From contig CM054157.1 in NCBI GenBank assembly GCA_028751875.1, positions 52,493,741 to 52,557,740 on the forward strand: 64,000 nt of DNA, read 5' to 3'. This DNA comes from Rapana venosa (Eukaryota; Mollusca; Gastropoda; Neogastropoda; Muricidae). Position 1 is the first letter of the stretch. Every line of letters begins with the position of its first letter. Shown here in pieces: positions 60,681 to 64,000 of this stretch. A program made the position numbers and the translations under genes. Below the pieces are notes generated by a model. That model was given only the letters and a program-made list of their open reading frames with translations, was not told where the DNA came from and ran no database searches.

Positions 60681-63600
60681 CTGTGAGGGAAAGGATGGAG
60701 GACACATGTTCAGACCACAGTGTGTTTTGGGGTTTTTTGCATTTCAGGGGGGAGGAGGGGGGAGGGACAATCCCTCCTCCAAGCTACCCGCCTTGCAGCA
60801 GACAGACACTTATATCTCCCCGCGACGCCACAGAGTACAAGCGGAAGGAAAAAGTAAAGTAAGTAAGCAGAGAGTCAGGGAAGGTAAAGCGGCGAGGGAG
60901 AGGAGATGGGTGCCACCGCCCTCAATATGCTGGCCCCTAGAGAAGCTGAGGTCTCTGATGCCTCCCTCCACCACGACCACATAGGTTATGGGACACCTTT
61001 AACTTTTTGAATGATACAGAAAAACGGTGTCTCTACAAAGTTTCTTACTGAAAACTCGCTCTCCTACAACCTTATAGGTTATGGGAGCACCTTTACCTTT
61101 GTGAATGATATAGAAAACGGTGTTTCTGCAAAGTTTCTTACTGAAAACTGCCAGTCAAGTTTCGACTGTAGCTGTTTTCTTTCACATTTTGCATTCTGCG
61201 CTATGAAGGTTTGTTTCTCGTTCCTCGGCTAGAGCTCCGAAGTTCACCAAGGGTGAGATTTGTGCGCACGCGACCCGTTAAGGTAGCCGTATTTCGACTT
61301 CAGGATTGTGGTATGTATGATTGTGTATTGTCTTATCTCTCTTTCTCCTCCCTTTGTTCATAGGGTAGCAGGCTACCGTTGAACAATTCTATCCATTTTT
61401 CTTTCTTTAGGAAGTAAGTGTATTTGCCTACACTATTCATATAGTGCGAGTTTCAACCAATACCAGCATAGAAATAAACGACTGCTACAGCTTCTTCTTC
61501 TACCACCACTACTACTACTACTACCACTGCTACTACTACTACTTCTACAGCTATTACTACTACAGCTACCAACACTACTACTACAACTACCCTAACAACC
61601 ACACCTGTCCCCCACCTCCTCCCCCTCTCACCCATTTCCCACCCCACCCCACCAACCCCAACCCCCCACAAACCACCACACCCCCACCACACACACCACA
61701 CCCACCACAACCCACTAACACCCCACCCCCCTCCCACCACAACCCCCACCCGACCCCCCTCCCACCAAAATCCCACAACACCCCCACCAACTCCCCCCAC
61801 CCATCATCACATTTTTTCCCTTGGAGTTAACATCAGTGCCCACTCCACTCTCCCCAAAAGTCCTTCGGATGAGACTATAAACCGAGGTTCCATGAGCGAA
61901 CGCACGCAGAATATCTTGCGCACACGTTGAATCCTGTTCTGCTTTTCGTAAGAGTAAGCCATTGTGTGCCGGTGGGAACGGATGACAAAATTTACAAAAC
62001 TGCATACACACGGGGCATTGGTTGAAAAAAAAAGCACATAAGTGCTTATTCCATTATCCTCGATATAAACGAATAAATAAATCAATAAATAAAAATTAAA
62101 AAATACCACCAACACCATTTCCATCCTCTCCCATCCCCCCACCACCACCAACCTCACCCCACCCATCCCACCATCAATCCCCCAAATCCACCCAACCCAC
62201 CCCACCCAACCCCTCCCCACAACCCCCCAACCCCACCCCACCACCAAACCCCACCCACACCCACCCCCCACCTCCACCCCACCCACAACCAACCCTCCTT
62301 CCACCCCCCCACCACCCAAACCCCAACCCCCCCCAACCCCCCACCCCACTCCCATCACCCCCCCCCTTTCACCCCCACCAGCTCCCTCCCACCCACCCAC
62401 CCAACACTCCCTACCCCCCCTCTCCACCAGATCCCCCTCCCTGTCCCCACAACCCTAACACACCCCCACCACCACCCAACACACCCAACCCCTCCCCAAC
62501 CAACCCCACCCTCCCCCATCACTCCACCAACCCCACCAACCCCGACCCTTACAAGCAACACCCCAACCCTCCCCCCTGACCCTTACAGCCAACACCCCCC
62601 CACCCCTTACAAGCAACACCCCACCCTCCCCTGACCCTTACAGCCAACACCCCCCCACCCTTACACCAACACCCCACCCTCCCCTGACCCTTACAACCAA
62701 CACCCCACCAACCCCCGACCCTTACAACCAACACACACCCCCAACCCCCGACCCTTACAACCAACACACACCCCCAACCCCGACCCTTACAACCAACACC
62801 CCACCAACCCCGACCCTTACAACCAACACATCCCCCCCCGACCCTTACAACCAACACCCCCCCACCCCGACCCTTACAACCAACACCCCCCCACCCCGAC
62901 CCTTACAACCAACACCCCCACCACCCACCACCCCCCCCCCCCGACCCTTACAACCAACACCCCCCAACCCCGACCCTTACAACCAACACCCCCCACCCTT
63001 ACAACCAACACCCCCCACCCTTACAACCAACACCCCCCCCACCCTTACAACCAACACCCCCCACCCTTACAACCAACACCCCGACCCTTACAACCAACAC
63101 CCCGACCCTTACAACCAACACCCCCGACCCTTACAACCAAACACCCCTCCCTCCCCACTCCACCCCCTCCCCCTTACACCCAACCCCCCCTCCACACCAC
63201 CCTCACCCCACCCCCTCCCCCACACCCCCCCTCCCCACCCACCCTCCCCACCACCCTCCCCACCCCCCCATCCCCCCACCCCCCCTCCCCCACCCCTACC
63301 ACCCACCCCCCACCACCCTCCACCCCACCCCACCACCACCCTCCCCCCACCACCACCACCACCCCCACCCCTACCCCACCACCCACCACCACCACCCCTA
63401 CCCCACCACCACCACACCCCCCACCCCGATCCCCTCACCTGGTCGTCGCTGCAGAGGTCCACGCAGCGGGGGTAGGCGATGCCCGAGCAGTCCAGCGTCC
63501 TGAGCACGGCGCCCATGTAGTCCAGCAGGTGGATCTTGGGGGTGCCGAAGGGCGGGCACACGCTGCCCAGGAGCCTGGTGGCGTCGAAGGTGGCCAGGGA

Positions 63601-63687
63601 GGCGTAGCTGTCGCGCGTGATGAAGTGCGAGCGGTAGTACATGCGCGAGGCTCCGTCCACCACGTCCACCATGCGGATTTTCTGCTC
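60315..63687 (-). CDS. NHL-repeat beta-propeller protein, 3' two exons (5'-partial)
   Basis: Exon 63439-63687 (83 codons, acceptor CGTCCCCAG, donor CAG|GTGAGG) joins in phase 0 to 60315-60680 (121 codons plus TAA, acceptor CTTTCCCTCACAG). The 204 residues include PKIHLLDYMGAVLRTLDCSG, YPRCVDLCSDDQICVSDWTH, HNVKIFPREG, then PMGLAWNGRGHIFIVDGKAH and SGSVQVYDLCSSF. P-(x)-(V/L)-D-L-x-D-D-x-I-x-V-(S/A)-D-W and PxGLAxxxxGxIFIVD are NHL blade signatures as in TRIM-NHL and related proteins (family knowledge). The N-terminus, and therefore any RING/B-box, is beyond the right edge, so TRIM membership is open. It ends without a domain after the propeller. Confidence 0.82.
60681..61805. other. NHL gene intron, left part: 5S-SINE and (CTA)n
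   Basis: A plus-orientation 5S-SINE body lies at about 60870-61000, with a short repeat of its end (CCTTATAGGTTATGGGAGCA) near 61067. A D-tail module (minus) is at 61215-61310. (CTA)n-type triplets run 61490-61590, then a C-rich zone 61600-61800. No exon is seen. Confidence 0.6.
61808..62098 (+). repeat. SINE (core and Y-tail) inserted in C-rich minisatellite
   Basis: Starts at the GGAGTTAACATCAGTGCCCAC core (head missing) and runs through CCTTCGGATGAGACTATAAA and CTTATTCCATTATCCTCGAT to an A-rich tail with AATAAATAAATC. C-rich minisatellite lies on both sides. Confidence 0.75.
62100..63438. repeat. C-rich minisatellite (ACCCTTACAACCAACACCCC type), G4-prone on the NHL coding strand
   Basis: From about 62540 to 63150 the unit CCGACCCTTACAACCAACAC + CCC is repeated some 25 times with length variation; flanks on both sides are CCCACC-type DNA. 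The minus strand, which is the NHL sense strand, is therefore a long series of GGG/GGGG runs. Gly/Trp/Val-rich frames over it are artefacts. Confidence 0.9.
63439..63687 (-). CDS. NHL protein penultimate exon
   Basis: Encodes EQKIRMVDVVDGASRMYYRS, HFITRDSYASLATFDATRLL, GSVCPPFGTPKIHLLDYMG and YPRCVDLCSDDQ, bounded by AG/GT on the minus strand. It is uninterrupted and GC-rich, between a C-rich minisatellite and a GACAGTAGAGA minisatellite. Confidence 0.85.
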
Positions 63688-63699
63688 CTGGGGACGAGG

Positions 63700-64000
63700 C
63701 ATGACAGACAGTAGAGAGATAGTAGAGAGTAGAGAGTAGAGAGACAGTAGACAGACAGACAGTAGAGAGACAGTAGAGAGACAGTAGAGAGACAGACAGG
63801 CAGACAGTAGAGAGACAGACAGTAGAGAGACAGTAGAGAGACAGTAGAGAGACAGACAGGCAGACAGTAGAGAGACAGACAGTAGACAGACAGTAGAGAG
63901 ACAGACAGGCAGACTGACAGTAGAGAGACAGTAGAGAGACAGGCAGACAGACAGACAGTAGAGAGACAGACAGAGAGACAGACAGTAGAGATACAGACAG
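63700..64000. repeat. GACAGTAGAGA minisatellite (runs past the window)
   Basis: About 300 bp of irregular GACAGTAGAGAGACAGACAG units up to the right edge. It lies just upstream (on the - strand) of the 63439-63687 exon, i.e. in the preceding intron. Confidence 0.85.

Noticed and set aside
62540..63150. Telomeric repeat
   Set aside because: The unit is CCCTTACAACCAACACC, not (CCCTAA)n, and it lies inside an intron between two good exons.
1..64000. CRISPR array, prokaryotic operons or viral genes
   Set aside because: No direct-repeat/spacer pattern, no prokaryotic gene layout, and no viral protein motifs were seen; the tandem arrays have no unique spacers.

Overview
This is a eukaryotic, intron-rich window. 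I infer a marine gastropod mollusc, probably a caenogastropod, with moderate confidence. The basis is large introns with GT-AG junctions, very long (GT)n, (TA)n and homopolymer tracts, and dense SINE-like repeats. One of these repeats has the 'AAAGAACCCACGG...GGGTTGTCCCTG' body that I remember from molluscan and cephalopod SINEs. Nothing bacterial or viral was recognised.

Three protein-coding genes are supported. (1) The 3' two thirds of a SETD1/SET1-type histone H3 lysine-4 methyltransferase lies on the + strand in eleven exons, 590..18687. It reads about 1,008 residues through acidic and Ser/Lys-rich regions, the pre-SET block, a WDR5-binding WIN motif, N-SET, the SET domain and post-SET, ending at a TGA. 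The 5' end, including the RRM, lies upstream of the window. (2) A + strand gene, 29965..43954, has three small 5' exons and one giant exon of about 8.2 kb. It encodes a trypsin-like serine peptidase fold (His102, Asp146, Ser401 in my numbering) followed by a very long Ser-rich, low-complexity tail. The giant exon stays coding throughout, but the open frame changes seven times by single bases. (3) On the - strand, 63687..60315, lie the last two exons of an NHL-repeat beta-propeller protein whose 5' end is beyond the right edge.

Layout: 1-590 intron; 590-18,687 SETD1 exons with repeat-filled introns; 18,688-29,900 the SETD1 3' side and intergenic sequence with no recognisable gene; 29,965-43,954 the peptidase gene; 43,955-60,300 intergenic repeats, including a 61-bp satellite and several SINE and LINE pieces; 60,315-63,687 the NHL gene, with a 2.76-kb intron that is mostly a C-rich (G-quadruplex-prone) minisatellite; 63,700-64,000 a GACAGTAGAGA minisatellite.

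The repeat landscape is the second theme. SINE-like families appear to share exchangeable heads (two or three tRNA-like types) and tails. There is a 5S-rRNA-headed SINE. A further non-autonomous family ends in the same ~30-bp terminus as a LINE fragment present in the window. A probable piggyBac-type MITE carries a 45-bp array of palindromic kappaB-like sites. The most striking single structure is a minisatellite in the last SETD1 intron that repeats the 3' end of the SET exon together with its 5' splice site nine times. The three genes share no obvious pathway; SETD1 is chromatin machinery and the other two are functionally open.
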